A stretch of 64,000 nt of DNA from the NCBI RefSeq assembly GCF_036711975.1, contig NC_091968.1, positions 17,546,001-17,610,000 of the forward strand. Direction: 5' to 3'. This DNA comes from Onthophagus taurus. Taxonomy: Eukaryota; Arthropoda; Insecta; Coleoptera; Scarabaeidae. Shown piece by piece: positions 22,035 to 33,572 of this stretch. The notes beneath the pieces are model-generated. The model was given only the letters and a program-made list of their open reading frames with translations. It was not told the origin of the DNA and did not search any database. Within the stretch, counting starts at the first letter, position 1. Every line of letters starts with the position of its first letter. The position numbers and the translations under genes are program-made.

Positions 22035-22631
22035 TTTCGTAAACGTACACTTCAAATGATGAATTATTAATACTAAAGATCATCCATTATCTCGGCTTTT
22101 ATAATCATTCGGTTCTTTCAATTAATGTGTAATCACGCGCGAGTTTTGACCTCAAAACGGGAAAATATGTAAATTACCAAGTTTCAAGGTTATCTCAACA
22201 CAAATAATTCGGCTTGGGGAAGTACTGCTACGAAAAGATAAAAATCCAAAGTAATATTTTTTAAGATAATTCACAGTTAAGAAATGAGATAATAAAAACG
22301 TCTATGTAAAAACCAATTTAACTGTTATTAAAAATATTTACAATTTTTCTTTAGCAGAAATCCCATCGCAGAAGATTATATTTTAAGTCCAGATAAAAGA
22401 ACCAGTTTGTCTTCTGTTTATAATCAAAATTTTAATTAACTTTTTAATTACTTATCTAAGTTTTGTTATTTCTTTTAATTATATGTAGATTATTTGTATA
22501 CACTGATTTGATTAAATTGTTTAGGTAACTATATTTTCTAAAGAACATGATTTGGAAATCTTGTATAGAACTAGTTAATGGATGATGTCTTTGTGATACA
22601 CTATTATTAATAAGCATCATCATCATCGTAC

Positions 22632-22860
22632 TTGGCTTACAGCTACCTTGAGATTACAGATATGATAACTGCTATTAAAAATGAACAATGGAAAAGGTTT
22701 GGAGAAAAGAGTTGCGCAGAAAACCTGAAACTATTCTATAGAATACTGAAATCCTTAATAGATAGAGAGAGTATTATGAGAGCAAACACAATTGATAGAC
22801 GATGGGGAGAGAGAAGAAGAATTACAGGCAGCAATTAGGGAGTTAAATAATGGAAGGGAT
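22632..22860 (+). pseudogene. Old LINE fragment, left half
   Basis: A plus-strand open frame reads EQWKRFGEKSCAENLKLFYRILKSL, the linker between endonuclease and RT in several insect LINEs, then shifts into EELQAAIRELNNGRD. It is split by the LOA-type LINE at 22861-27120; after the duplicated TGGAAGGGAT the sequence resumes at 27131 (ITRRKIVSRLRKNI). The stretch 22035-22630 has no gene. Confidence 0.5.
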
Positions 22861-22949
22861 GTATGTATGTAGTTTCACGTGGGGGTGAGTTACTCACAGC
22901 ACTTAGGCCCCAGCGGACCCTTTGTACGTCCCCACAATTTACTGTTCAT

Positions 22950-23792
22950 TCAAGGGTCAGAAAACCAGCCCAATCTTTTCATGAACGTTAATATAGAACA
23001 AAAAGCTATGTTCCTTTTATCCGAATTTTGGAGCCATGGTACTCCGAAAATAGATTCCTTTAAGTACGCGAGGTTTGGACAGTCACAAACAATATGACTT
23101 ACCGTCTCGTCTTCCATTTCACACCCTCTACAGTCGGGTGTATTCGCCAGCTTCATGTAAAACATGTGCTTACGTAACCTGCAGTGTCCGGTCAGGAAGT
23201 GGGTGAGAAGCCTCAAGTCACTTTTCGATTTTCCCAGAAACTGAGTAGATATCTTCCGGTCAGGGTAGAGCAGAGTTTTCTTAGCAAAGGCACCTACTGC
23301 TGTCTCATCCCATCTGTCGTAAAAAGCTCGGTGGGAGATGGAGTTTATCAGTTTTGATGCTGTATTAACAGCTAGTGATACAAACGGTTCAGGGGAGATC
23401 GGTGACTTGATAGCCGCCCGCTTCGCCAATCTGTCCGCATGATCATGTCCTTTAATTCCGATGTGTCCTTTTCGCCATTTTATCGTGACGTTGTTGTATA
23501 CGTTTGCCTCTTCGAGTGATTGCCGACAGGACTTCACCAACAATGATGCAGTATGATGCCTGCCAACCGCCAGCATAGCCTGTCTGCTATCAGTACAGAT
23601 TACAACGTTTCTGCCGACTTTTTTGGAGTCGATAATCGCATCGGCTGCTATGTTTATAGCAATTAATTCGGATTGAGCAGTCATGCAATACGATCCTAAC
23701 GAAGTGGAAAGGTGCAGCTGGAGGTCGTGCGAGAAAATTCCCGCTCCGGAACCTCCAGCCTTCTTTGATCCATCAGTGCAGATGGTCAGCAT
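22950..23792 (-). pseudogene. LINE RNase H and C-terminal domain
   Basis: This 280-codon frame starts with a type I RNase H: ICTDGSKKAGGSGAGIF (first Asp), SELIAINIAADAI (Glu), VVICTDSRQAML (Asp) and KGHIGIKGHDHADRLAKRAA (His and last Asp), so all four catalytic positions are present. A zinc-like segment (CRGCEMEDETVSHIVCDCPN) follows. RNase H removes the RNA template after first-strand synthesis. It belongs to the ORF2 polyprotein but is in a different frame from the RT thumb because of a shift between 23793 and 23848. Confidence 0.85.
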
Positions 23793-23848
23793 TTTGCCCG
23801 AGCTTGAGTTGCTCTGGGGTATCGTTTCAATGCCAAAGTGTGGCTTGC

Positions 23849-24550
23849 CTAAGAAAGTAGGTGTAATGTAGTCTGTGCGAGCTTTAAGGAGGGGTTGTTT
23901 ACTAACAGCATCACTCCAGAGCTTGCTCCAGAGACTATTCCCATTTCAACAACCTGCTTTTCATTTACTGATCGCAACCGACGCAATGCCATCACGGCCA
24001 CCTGCCTGATAAAAATATCTAGGGGCAGCACGTTTAGCATAGTCTCCATTGCAATCGTAGGTGTAGATCTCATAGGGCCTGTGATTAGCAGGCAGACCAG
24101 TCGTTGCAATTGATGCAGCAATGTAGCTTTATATTCATGTTTTAGTGCTGAGCACCAAACTATGGCTCCGTGAGCTACCATGGGTCTTATCACAGAAATG
24201 TAGATCCACATTGTAACTTTCGGATTTAATCCCCAAGTATTCCCAATAGCCCTTCGGCACTGGGTCAGTACAATCGTTGCTTTTTTGGTTTTGCAACTAA
24301 TGTATGATGTCCAAGTTAGTCCTTTGTCCAAGATAACACCCAGATATTTCACCTTTGGAGCAAAGGTTAATGGATTATTGCAGAAATTGGGTGGCGTTAA
24401 GTGTCCCAGTTTCTTCTGTTTAGTGAAGAGAACAGTCTCTGTCTTTTTAGGATTGACAGAGAGGGTATGTTCTTCACACCATCGTTCAACAAGTTTAAGC
24501 GCCTGCTGCATTTTGTAACAAAGAAAATTGTCAGGTTTACCTCTTAACAA
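23849..24550 (-). pseudogene. LINE RT thumb region
   Basis: The RT continues in a new frame from about 24550: LVERWCEEHTLSVNPKKTET and VKYLGVILDKGLTW, then the thumb (VTMWIYISVIRPMVAHGAIVW). The join with the upstream palm is abnormal: the palm stops at 24544 and the stretch that should hold the GYADD active-site box is absent, so a small internal deletion, not just a frameshift, has occurred. Confidence 0.85.
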
Positions 24551-26580
24551 GATAGATATTTATTATTTAACTCACGAATGAGATCATCAACTATTAAGCA
24601 CCAGAGAAGCGGTGAGAGTACCCCACCTTGTGGGCAACCCTTAACCACAGCTCTCTGTACTGTGTGTCCTTTCGCCTTAGTCTGAACAACTCTACTTGCT
24701 AGCATTGTTTTAATCCAGCCCGCGATGACCGATGGCACTCTTCGAGATTCCAGTGCCAGGTTAATGCTACTACAGGTGGTTTTGTCAAACGCTCCCTCTA
24801 TGTCAAGGAAAGTTCCCAGAATGGACTCTTTCGAATCAAGTGCTTGTTCGATGCGCCCCACTACCATGTGTATGGCGCTATCCCCAGATTTACCTTTGAT
24901 ATATGCATGTTGGTTGAAGTGCAAAGGAAACGCTTTAAGTACATTCTCTCTAATGTAATGTTCACATAGTGTTTCAAGCGTCTTTAAAAGAAATGATGAG
25001 AGACTAATTGGTCGAAAGGCTTTAATATCCGCTGGGTCCTTTTTTCCATTCTTTGGTATAAAGGTTACTGTAACCTTCCTCCAGCTGATGGGAACGTAGT
25101 TAAAGGGTAAGCAGGCCTTAAAAACTCTCATCAAGTGTATTTTCATATCCTCTAGACTCCATTGAAGAAGAGCAGGAAATATACCGTCGGGTCCGTGTGT
25201 TTTGAAGGGCTCAAAACTGCCGACGGCCCACTCTACCAACTCATTCCTTATAACCTGGTTAGCTATCTGCCAGTCCTGGCTGCTAGGAGAGTTGTTAAAT
25301 TCCACTTGGTGTAGAAGCATTGAAAAATCTTGCAAGGAACCTGGAAAATGAACATCCATTAATAAATGCAACGATTCTTCTGGATCATTGGCAAAACAGC
25401 CATCAGACTTTTTTAGAATGTCATGACTGTGCTTTTGGCCGCGAGATAGTATTTTGTTTAGGCGTGAGGTCTCAGCAGCGCTCTCCACCTCTTCACAAAA
25501 ACCTCTCCAGGGTTGTCGTTTCTTTTGTCGTACTAAACGTTTGAATTGTGACTGGTGTGTTTTGAACAAGGTCCAGTCAGAATTCAGTCTAGTTTGTTTT
25601 GCTTTATTAAAAGCTTTTCTGCAAGTGACCCTCAGTGAATGTAGATCAGGAGTCCACCAAGGTGTAGCCCTCCCTCTCTCCTCCACAATTCTCTCAGGAC
25701 ATGCACTGTGGAAGGCCTGAGTTAGTGTGTCACCCACGAGGTTTGAGTAATACTCCAATTCATCGGTATTTCCAGGAGAGGCATCTGGAAAATCTCGCAA
25801 TTGCTCATTTAAACAGCTTGCAAAAATGCTCAAGTCAGTCCGCTTTGGATCCCGGACCCTCTTTCTCAAGAGCATAATTGGTCCTAAATCAAAAGTGATC
25901 CATCTATGGTCAGACATAGATGCTTCCTGGCAGACACACCAGTTGCTAATGTATTGAGATACGTTCGCCGATGCCAAGGTCAAATCAATAATCGTCTGAC
26001 ACCTAGCATTGAGGAACGTGGGTTCACAGCCTTGGTTGATTATTTCCAAGTCATTACTCGTAATAAATTCAAGCAAGGTCTTACCTCTAAAGTTTCCTTC
26101 GTCACATCCCCAGGCAACAGAATGAGCGTTGGAGACGCAGCCTACAATGAGTAGCCATTTATTTACCTTACTAGCGTTGACTAATGTTGCCAAGGCCGCA
26201 GTAGGAGCCATCTCTTCTATAGGCAGGTAGACAGATGCTAGAGTCAGCGTCGTTTTCTTCTTCGCTAGGAAGCATTGAATCCTGACTACAGCGGAGTCCC
26301 GATTTGATTCTTCCGGCAGGAGATACGCGGAGATATGTCTAGGAACGTATATTGCAGCTCTCGGTCGATCCTGAGTACTGAAAAAGAAAACAGAACCGCT
26401 AAGAGAACCGAAACCAGAAACATTCGAGTTGATAGTCCATGGCTCTTGAATCAGAGCAATAGCGTTTTGCATCATGTCAAGGTGCCTGCATAATACCGCA
26501 GTTGCAGCCCTGCCACGGTGCAAGTTGCATTGTATTACCCTTAATGTCGCAGGGTCCTCTCCAAACTCCTCTCTAGGCAT
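24544..26580 (-). pseudogene. LINE ORF2, endonuclease and RT palm
   Basis: This 678-codon frame begins MPREEFGEDPATLRVIQCNL. The APE-type endonuclease has ALIQEPW (catalytic Glu), YLPIEE, and SDHRWITFDL near residue 220. The position where the family usually has GDFN-like residues reads VGCVSNAHSVAWG, so one catalytic Asp seems replaced by Cys. The RT follows from about residue 440: GPDGIFPALLQW, KAFRPISLSSFLLKTLE, FLDIEGAFDKTTC (first catalytic Asp) and CPQGGVLSPLLW. It overlaps ORF1 by 8 nt. It is translated to the RT palm and then ends just before the missing YADD. Confidence 0.85.
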
Positions 26581-27133
26581 CTGGATTTGGGGAGCAGGTG
26601 GGAGTCATCAACATTGAGTCAGACAGATCCGATGACGACCTGTGCGAGGTGCCCACTGGTTTCGCCCTTTCTGAGCCGGTGGTTTCACCAACCCGCTCAG
26701 TGGACATGGACGCAGAAGCTGCCTCCAATCTAACCAAGGGAGAAACTGAGCTGGACTGCTCAGCCCCAGTCGTCTCGGTCTTGTTCGGTTCATCTTCCTC
26801 ACTGATGCCGACACGCGACACCCGAGTGAATATGGTACTAAGCAGAAAATTCATTCTGCCTTCGTGCGTAGCAAGCCATTCAGCCGCTTTTTCAAAAGCA
26901 GCGAAGATCATGAGCATGCCGTCTTCTTTCTCCTTAGAGTGTAACAAACACCAATTTGCAACCTCTAAGTGAGGGTTTTGTTTGTTCAAAACGGCGATTG
27001 TTTCAGGGACATCCGCAAGCATATTAATAGCTTTTGGTACCCACGCCGTTACCCTTCTCATCTTTGGTAGTTCATCTTCCCGAACTATGTGTAGCTTCGC
27101 CCCTTCCCATGGGGAGAGCGTGGAAGGGATCAA
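26573..27133 (-). pseudogene. LINE ORF1, C-terminal part
   Basis: The frame has RVTAWVPKAINMLADVPETI and LEVANWCLLHSKEKEDG, the pattern of the ORF1 domain (DUF4780-like) of insect LOA/R1-type LINEs, then a Ser/Thr-rich acidic tail. The first few codons, including the apparent ATG, lie in the duplicated target sequence (27121-27133), so the real N-terminus was lost by 5' truncation. Confidence 0.7.
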
Positions 27134-27250
27134 ATAACAAGAAGAAAAATTGTCAGCAGACTAAGGAAAAACATTAATCGTCATCAATACCCTGTTTGGC
27201 ACTACAACTCGTTGTGAATCCTGGCCTGCCTTAACAGTTCCTACCAGGTA
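27131..27250 (+). pseudogene. Old LINE fragment, right half
   Basis: Continuation of the LINE at 22632-22860 after the LOA insertion: the frame ITRRKIVSRLRKNINRH is followed by a block CCCTGTTTGGCACTACAACT then CCTGGCCTGCC that resembles 3' ends of common insect retroposons. The part 27250-27560 is T-rich and has no gene. Confidence 0.4.
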
Positions 27251-27559
27251 AATATGATTTAATTTTTATTTTTGGGAGGCTCGATTTTCAGAACGATTGG
27301 TTTTTAATTGCATTTTCTTTAGGTTCATCTTCATTTTCATTTTCACTCTCATCTTTCTCTCTCTTATTCTCATTTTTTTTGTTATCAAAGTCTTATTGAT
27401 AAGAACAGCACAACGATGCTTTTAATTATTCACACCATTCACCTTTTTCGTTTATAAGGTTATTCCTTCGTTGGGATTGGAAATCGTCAAAGACGACTGG
27501 GAGATTCTCGATACTCGTACAATGTCCGGAAGAGTCCAAAGTGTACAAACATTCTGGCT

Positions 27560-28140
27560 TTCAAAGAAATGAGTCCTGGTCTCAACATTGTGCTAACGAT
27601 GGTTGTAACTGTAGTAAATTATATAAAAATGAGACCCCCAAAAAACAAGAATCTTTAATGCACTTTGCAAAGATATAGGTGCAGAACATTCGACGTTGCT
27701 ATTTTATTGCGAGGGCAGATGGTTATCGAGTGGGAAATTTCTACAATGAGTTAAAAGAGGAAATTGCCACTTTTCTAAAAGAGGAAAGCCGCCCGGAAGC
27801 CGAAAAGTTTCGAGATGCTTTATTTGTGATGAAATTGAGTTACTTGGTCGATATATTCGAGAAATTAAATACCCTGCATCTGCAACTCCAAGGACACATA
27901 TATTGGATAGCTTTTTGTAGAAAGTTGTAGCTGTAGAGCAAAAATGTAAAACAAAAAAAACTAGAAATGTTTGCAAATATGAATGAGTGTGTCAAAACAT
28001 ACAAGGAAGAAGAACAGTATGTGAAAGTTGTTTTTGTAACAATAGAAAGTCATTTAGCCATGTTGGCACAGTATTTTAAAAAATATTTTCTTGCTGACGA
28101 CAAATTGGTTGCAAGTTACGAGTGGGTTAGGGATCCAACT
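27560..28140 (+). pseudogene. hAT-type (ZBED5-like) transposase fragment
   Basis: The plus strand reads, in two alternating frames, the C-terminal part of a hAT-derived protein of the ZBED5/SCAND3 type: EMSPGLNIVLTMVV, GAEHSTLLFYCEGRWLSSGK, then FYNELKEEIATFLKEESRPE, LVDIFEKLNTLHLQLQG and KYFLADDKLVASYEWVRDP. Frame changes at about 27720 and 27935. There are no ends of an element. It is a dead scrap. Confidence 0.65.
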
Positions 28141-28216
28141 ATTATTCGAGGCAATGCAGCAGTTTTCTGTGCGATACCCTTTTACTTAGTCATTTCACTT
28201 TTTGTAATAAGGTTTC

Positions 28217-28510
28217 TCGTGCCTGTCTGGATAGCGGTTCAATAAGTCGTGTACAGCGGGTCCAGAATGCTTGCCTCAGGCTTGTATACGGTTTAAAACG
28301 GTATGATCATGTGTCTCATAAATTCATAGATGCTGGTTGGTTAAATATGTCCAACAGAAGAAAGCTGCATTTGTTATCATTCTACCATAAGCTTCTCATG
28401 TTGAAGAAGTCCCCGCATTTATACAATATATCATTCAGGACAGATGTTCATAATATCAATATTAGAAATAGAGGTACACGATATTTTCTTGATAATAATA
28501 ACAATAAAAA
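28217..28510 (+). pseudogene. LINE RT 3' fragment
   Basis: Plus-strand frame with the region after the RT thumb in many LINEs: RVQRVQNACLRLVYGLKRY, then GWLNMSNRRKLHLLSFYHK and TDVHNINIRNRGTRYF. It ends in an (AATAATAAC) stretch at about 28490, next to the 3' end of the minus-strand Jockey-like element, which may have inserted into it. Confidence 0.6.
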
Positions 28511-28612
28511 TATCTATATGTATATAAAACAAAAATAAAAAAGTTAAAGGGTGAGAATAGGGCTACCGACCAAGGTCTTTCTGCCCGTGATTTTTGTAGT
28601 CGGCGGCTTGCT

Positions 28613-31306
28613 TCAGTCTTCTCTGACGGCCAGGAGTTTTTGGAAGAGAAGAGGTGGGTTGTTGCGAGGGTGGAGTAATGGAGGCGATATAAGCGTGTGT
28701 TGCAAGGCGTTGGTAGGAAAATTTAGAATGGATTTATCGGACAAAGATTGAAGACGGGTATGGATAGGGGGTATATCGGTAAGTTGGTATAGCAGATCAT
28801 TGCTAGGGTTAAAGAGGGGATTACGAGGGTTCCTAATTCGGGTGATGGATCTCAGTGCAGATCTTTCCGCTACTTCCAGGTGGTACTTCGTTCTTCTTGG
28901 TGCGTTGCTTAGCAGTATTGATCCATATTCTATGATGGGCCTGCATATGGTCTTGTAGATGTGCAAGGCACATGAGGTAGAGATTCCGCGACCGCTGAAC
29001 GAGAGAGATTTAAAGTGTTTGGCGCGTGTCTTTACTTTCATCTTCACCTTGGTTGCATGAGTGGAAAACTTAAGCGTTCTGTCAAGTATTATGCCAAGAT
29101 ACTTGCAGGTTGGTGAGACGGAGATTGCCGTTGATTGGATTGTAATTGTGGGAGAGGGAGAGCGGGGTGAGAGGAATGGGACAAAAAATTGTGTTTTTGT
29201 GGGATTGAGTAGGATGCACCATTTTCGGTACCAATTTTCCGTTTCGTTTATGAGCGTCTGCAGCTTACGGACCGAGGAAGTGATATCCCTACTGTGCGAG
29301 ACCAATGCTGTGTCGTCGGCATAAAGTAGTGCGTATGCAGTGAGGTTAAAGGCGTCTGGGTTGTCGTTGTAAAGATCGTGGCAGAAAAGATTGTATAGAG
29401 AGGGAGAGATAGGCGAACCCTAAGGAAGACCTTGCTGAGCGGAGAAGCTGTGGGAGAAATGATTTTTCAACTTCACGATGGAGGAGCGATTCGACAGGAA
29501 TTGGTTTATCAGGGTTAGAAGATAGTATGGCGTTTTTAGCTTATCCAGTTTAAATAGCAATCCTTTGTGCCACACGGAGTCAAAGGCCTTTCGGACGTCC
29601 AGAAAAACTGCTGCAGATTTCAGTTTTATAAAACGTGCCGCCTGGAAGTTGGAAACCAGAATAGTTAGTGGCTGGGATGTTGATTTGCCGGATTGGAAGC
29701 CAAATTGATAAGGCGGAATTTTCTTTGATACCGCAGCCAGGAGCTTGTTCTTCAAGTGCGTCTCGAAGAGTTTTCCAATTACGGGGAGCAGTGAGATGGG
29801 GCGATAGTTGGCTGGATCAGATAGAGAAGAATCCTTCTTGGGTATACAAGTTATAATAGACGTCTTCCAGTCGCGCGGGAAATGCTGAGTCGTAAGGCAA
29901 AAGTTAATTATTTTTCTGATAAAGCCATGGATGTTAAGATCTAGACTTCTCAGCAGTTTCCTTGTGATGTTATCATAACCGGGAGCGGTATCTTTTCCCT
30001 GTCCAAGAAGAGTAAAATATTCGTCTTCCAACATGAGAGCATCTTCGGGTGTCTCGAACGGTGTCAAAAATGCGGATTCGTACCAATTATCTATAATATT
30101 TTTATTGTGGGGACAAAACGAAACATCCTCGGTAAAGGTGAATACACCTTCTAGGTAGTCAGCGTGTATGTTGACAATCTCTTCAGGGTTGGAGTGCACA
30201 CCGCCATCGGTAGGATCAATGAGCTCCTCCGTTCCAGGTGTCTTTTGGTATCTTGATAGTTTTCGAATTTCGTGCCAATAGTTTCTTCCTTTACACAGTT
30301 TTATTTTGTCACAGGCTTCCATGTACTTTTCCGTTCTGTATTGCTGTATTAGTTTCTGTATCTTTTTGTTGAACTCATTAAACTTCTTTTTCAACTCAGG
30401 CACTTCATATACCCTGAAGTCTCGATATAGGCGTCTTTTCTCCTTGATGAGTCTGATAATAAATGGAGGTAGCGGAAAACTGTAGTGTTTGCTGGTTCTG
30501 GATGGGCTCGCTTTGTCTATTGACTCCTTAAGACATTTGTTAAACCTTGAGATCGTGTCAACTGTGATTGTCTGATGTGCTTCTATGAAGTCTTTCATTA
30601 TTGAGTTAACTGTCTCCATGTCGCAAAGCTTATAGTTTTTAATTAAAGTCGGAACAGGTTTAGGTACGTTGGTTGTGACGTTGACATAAACTAAAATGCC
30701 CAAGTGATCGGAGCATAAATCCGGAACAACTTCTACCTGTGTAATTAGACCGCGGATGTTTCTTGTACAGAACAGTAGATCAGGAGTAGAGTTCGGATTG
30801 TTTTCCATAACATACGTGGGAGGAGTCGTGATTTGTACGAAATTGGACATATTCAGGAAATGTCTTATGTGTTTCCTTTTGGTTGGATTCGGATTGAAGT
30901 CACCAATTATGAGACATTTGTCGTGCAGTGAGGCCATGTTAAATATGGATTCTTCAATTTTACTAAACGGGTGGATATAAATTAAGAAAACATGTATTAA
31001 GTCTGTCCCGATAGTGATACAAAAATGAAGTGCATTATTTAATGGAGAGTTGATTGCGGGGGGGTTGGATTTTCTCAATTGTATCGCGGGGTGGCCCATA
31101 GCCACCGCTCCTCCTCTGACTCCTCTATTTATAATATTGCCGTGATTTTGGATTGACGTCCAGTTTCTAAATGTGATGGAAGACTTCGATTTTGTTTCCA
31201 CAAACATTGCGCAACGGATATGATTGTCAATGATGTAGTTTCCGATCAGGTGTGATTTCGGGTGGTAGCTGTTAATGTTTGCGTACAATAATTTTATGCT
31301 GGTCAT
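28613..31306 (-). pseudogene. Jockey-like ORF2, endonuclease/RT with one nonsense codon
   Basis: From ATG at 31306 the frame has an APE endonuclease (KLLYANINSYHPKSHL; FVETKSKS with Glu; IIGDFNPNP; SDHLGILVYV) and an RT (GYDNITRKLL; NYRPISLLPVIGKLFE; FLDVRKAFDSVWHKGL). It is stopped by TAG at 29420-29422 within the conserved box before GSPISPSLYN, where Gln is usual, so a single C-to-T change explains it. The same frame then continues without break through YADDTALVSHS (about 29325) to 28613. Total 897 codons. Endonuclease nicks DNA and RT copies the RNA at the nick. Confidence 0.9.
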
Positions 31307-32667
31307 TGTTGATCTTGCGGAATCGAGGATTGGTAGCCGTGGATAGGTTCTGTAGGAGATGGCTTAGAGGTGTCCTGAAGATCAATCATGATAACGTACA
31401 TGTAACTTCCAGAAAATGCGACAATCGTATCGATTTGGTAGTTTTCTACAAATTTCCGTTTGAGGGAATTGATAAGCTCTTGACGATCGCGTGGTTTGGG
31501 TGAGTTAATTTTTGAGAGGTAGGTATCAATAATGTGGTCGTGAATGGTGATTGGTTTATGTATGCGTGTTTCTTTTGTTTTTGTAGAAATTTGGTCAGAT
31601 TTTTTATTAGCCGATTTTATTCTAACGTTAGGGACTCCTCGTATGGGAGCTGTGGGGCGGTTCTTGCATTTTAGTGACCAGGCACTGTGTCCCTCCAGGC
31701 CGCAGGATTTACATTTCTCAGGTAGCTGTGAGGTGCATTTAGTGGTACTGTGTGGGCCGAGGCATTTTGAGCACTGCACTGTGGCAGTGCATTTGTCTGA
31801 GGTATGAGAAAATTCGTCGCATCTACTACACGGGATCGGCATTGACGGTGGAGCGCGGCTTTCAAACACAGGAAAGTGGTTGTTTTTGAAGAATACTCCC
31901 GCTTGCAGAAGCTTTTGATAGGAGTCGACACACCAGGAAATTATCCTAATTTTATAGGTGGGCTTATCTGTGGCTTTTGAGATAATTCTTTTACAGTATC
32001 TGTGTGATATATTAAGCGAGTTCAGATGTTCGCTAATTTCTTGATCTGTAATTTCAAGATCAACGGAAGCAATAACTGCAGAGTATGAGGCCGATGGAAT
32101 TTTTTTAATAGATGGTGTAAAATTTCTTGATTCAGAAAACTCTGAGATAATGTTTTGATTTTTTAGTAGATTTAAATTGATGGTTTGTTGTGGTTTGGAA
32201 TTTTCCGATTTAATAATAAAGCCCTCTTTTGTTTTTATTATAATGTCACGTGGATTAAGTGAGTGTTTCGTCCAAATTTCGGACAACTGAATCCTGCTTA
32301 GCGGAAGAATTGTTTTTATGAAGAACACCGAGTTGTAGATTTTTGTCTGTTGTTGGTACGTAAGCGGGCGGTCAGAGAACCGGTTAGCGGCTGAAGCACG
32401 TGGAGTTCGAAAAATTGTTGGTGTTTGCGGTGGATAAGAATTTTTATTTTTAGGTGGATGCGGAACTTTAAATGCGGAATCACTGCCGCTAGTGTTTTGT
32501 TTTTTGTGAGGACGATCCGTGTGTGTGTATTTTTTCGGGCGGCCGCGTTTTTTGTTAGGGAGTCCGAACTCACCGTCCGGGTCCTGGTCGGATTCCGAGG
32601 CCGAAGCCCCCGAACCTTGCGTTTCCATAGTTGTGATCACACCCTCAAATACAGGAAAATTGTTCAC
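31303..32667 (-). CDS. Jockey-like ORF1 (gag-like) protein
   Basis: 454 residues, intact. The N-terminus (1-100) is Pro, Ser and Lys rich with a PNKKRGRPKKYTHTD basic stretch like a nuclear signal. An RRM-like segment follows (about 200-270: IASVDLEITDQEISEHLNSL). Three CCHC knuckles lie at about 280-345: CSRCDEFSHTSDKC, CSKCLGPHSTTKC and CKSCGLEGHSAWSLKC. This is the layout of ORF1 proteins of the Jockey group, which bind element RNA. The start at 32667 gives a full-length product. It ends in TGA overlapping the ATG of ORF2, suggesting reinitiation. Confidence 0.85.
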   Translation of the reverse strand: MNNFPVFEGVITTMETQGSGASASESDQDPDGEFGLPNKKRGRPKKYTHTDRPHKKQNTSGSDSAFKVPHPPKNKNSYPPQTPTIFRTPRASAANRFSDRPLTYQQQTKIYNSVFFIKTILPLSRIQLSEIWTKHSLNPRDIIIKTKEGFIIKSENSKPQQTINLNLLKNQNIISEFSESRNFTPSIKKIPSASYSAVIASVDLEITDQEISEHLNSLNISHRYCKRIISKATDKPTYKIRIISWCVDSYQKLLQAGVFFKNNHFPVFESRAPPSMPIPCSRCDEFSHTSDKCTATVQCSKCLGPHSTTKCTSQLPEKCKSCGLEGHSAWSLKCKNRPTAPIRGVPNVRIKSANKKSDQISTKTKETRIHKPITIHDHIIDTYLSKINSPKPRDRQELINSLKRKFVENYQIDTIVAFSGSYMYVIMIDLQDTSKPSPTEPIHGYQSSIPQDQQ

Positions 32668-32690
32668 GTAGGTAGTAAACTAAACTTTAA

Positions 32691-33572
32691 TTAAATCACT
32701 GCTATTAAACACGCTAAAGCCGAGAAAAGCAAGAGCATGCGCGACTCGTGTTTTCTTGATATTTTCCGCTTTCTTAATACATTTCCTTTTAAGTCACCAT
32801 TTATTTACTGGTGTTTTCTTGCATGTGTCATCAACGTGTATCCAACCTGATCTGAGGCAAAACTTTTGTATCTATGAGTAGTTTCATATATCTCAAGACA
32901 GCCGCGGTGGAGTTCTTTGAAAGTATGTACTGCTAAAAGTCTCCGAAACGAAAACTATCACCGGTGTTACTACTAAATATCAAAATTACTTTTGCTAAAA
33001 ATGTATAGACGATGTGTGATAAAGCCACAGTAGTAATCAATTTTGTCACGTATAATGGTAAATATTAGAGGATAGACAGCACCCAAACAAGAGCGAAACC
33101 TGGCCAACTGCGCTTAGCAGAAACAAGTAAAAGCGCTTAGTATCGAGAAGTCAGAATTAGACCTGAAGAAAGATTAGAAACCACTTCCACCAGGTCAAAA
33201 CAGGTCTACAAACCACCTCTATTTTCATAAGTATCTTAATATGATGGCAGTAGTTATCTGCTCAATGTGTAAATACGCAGTTTTTGGCCTAATATCACCA
33301 ACAACGAAGCGAATTAGATCAAAATTTATGTATGTATATATCATGCAGTTCTCAAAACTAAGAATAAAAATATGAGCGCAGCTGTGGTGTCGTAAACAAA
33401 GGTCTTTGTGCTGACTGAATGTACCTAAGATGGGAGCGACGATAATCTTTAGTTTATTTCTAAAACTCCTAACTTCCCGAAATGAAACAGTTAATTACGT
33501 AATGTTGACAGCTCCTCTTTTTCTTATCCTCCGAAATTAAACACACATTGATTTTATTAAAATTTTATTGAA
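32691..33572. other. Intergenic, no feature recognised
   Basis: Contains the presumed 5' leader of the Jockey-like element near 32700 and otherwise unremarkable AT-rich DNA up to the receptor gene. No open frame, repeat or RNA gene supported. Confidence 0.6.

Larger units (their letters stand above)
22861..27120 (-). mobile_element. LOA/R1-group LINE, 5'-truncated
   Basis: A minus-strand non-LTR retrotransposon of 4260 bp between two copies of TGGAAGGGAT (22851-22860 and 27121-27130), a clean 10-bp target duplication. It has the C-terminal part of ORF1, then endonuclease, RT and RNase H. The 3' end has the word GGGGCCTAAGTG and a short (ATGT/ACAT)n tail, which are shared with the copy at 42068-44788. 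An RNase H after the RT fits the LOA or I clades. The RT lacks its YADD box. Confidence 0.9.
28550..32690 (-). mobile_element. Jockey-like LINE, almost intact
   Basis: A minus-strand LINE of about 4.1 kb with both ORFs complete in length: ORF1 (454 residues, three zinc knuckles) and ORF2 (endonuclease and RT, about 897 codons), which overlap by ATGA at 31306-31303. Only one stop breaks ORF2. Boundaries are approximate because I could not find a target duplication; no long A tail is seen at the 3' side (28550). Confidence 0.85.
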
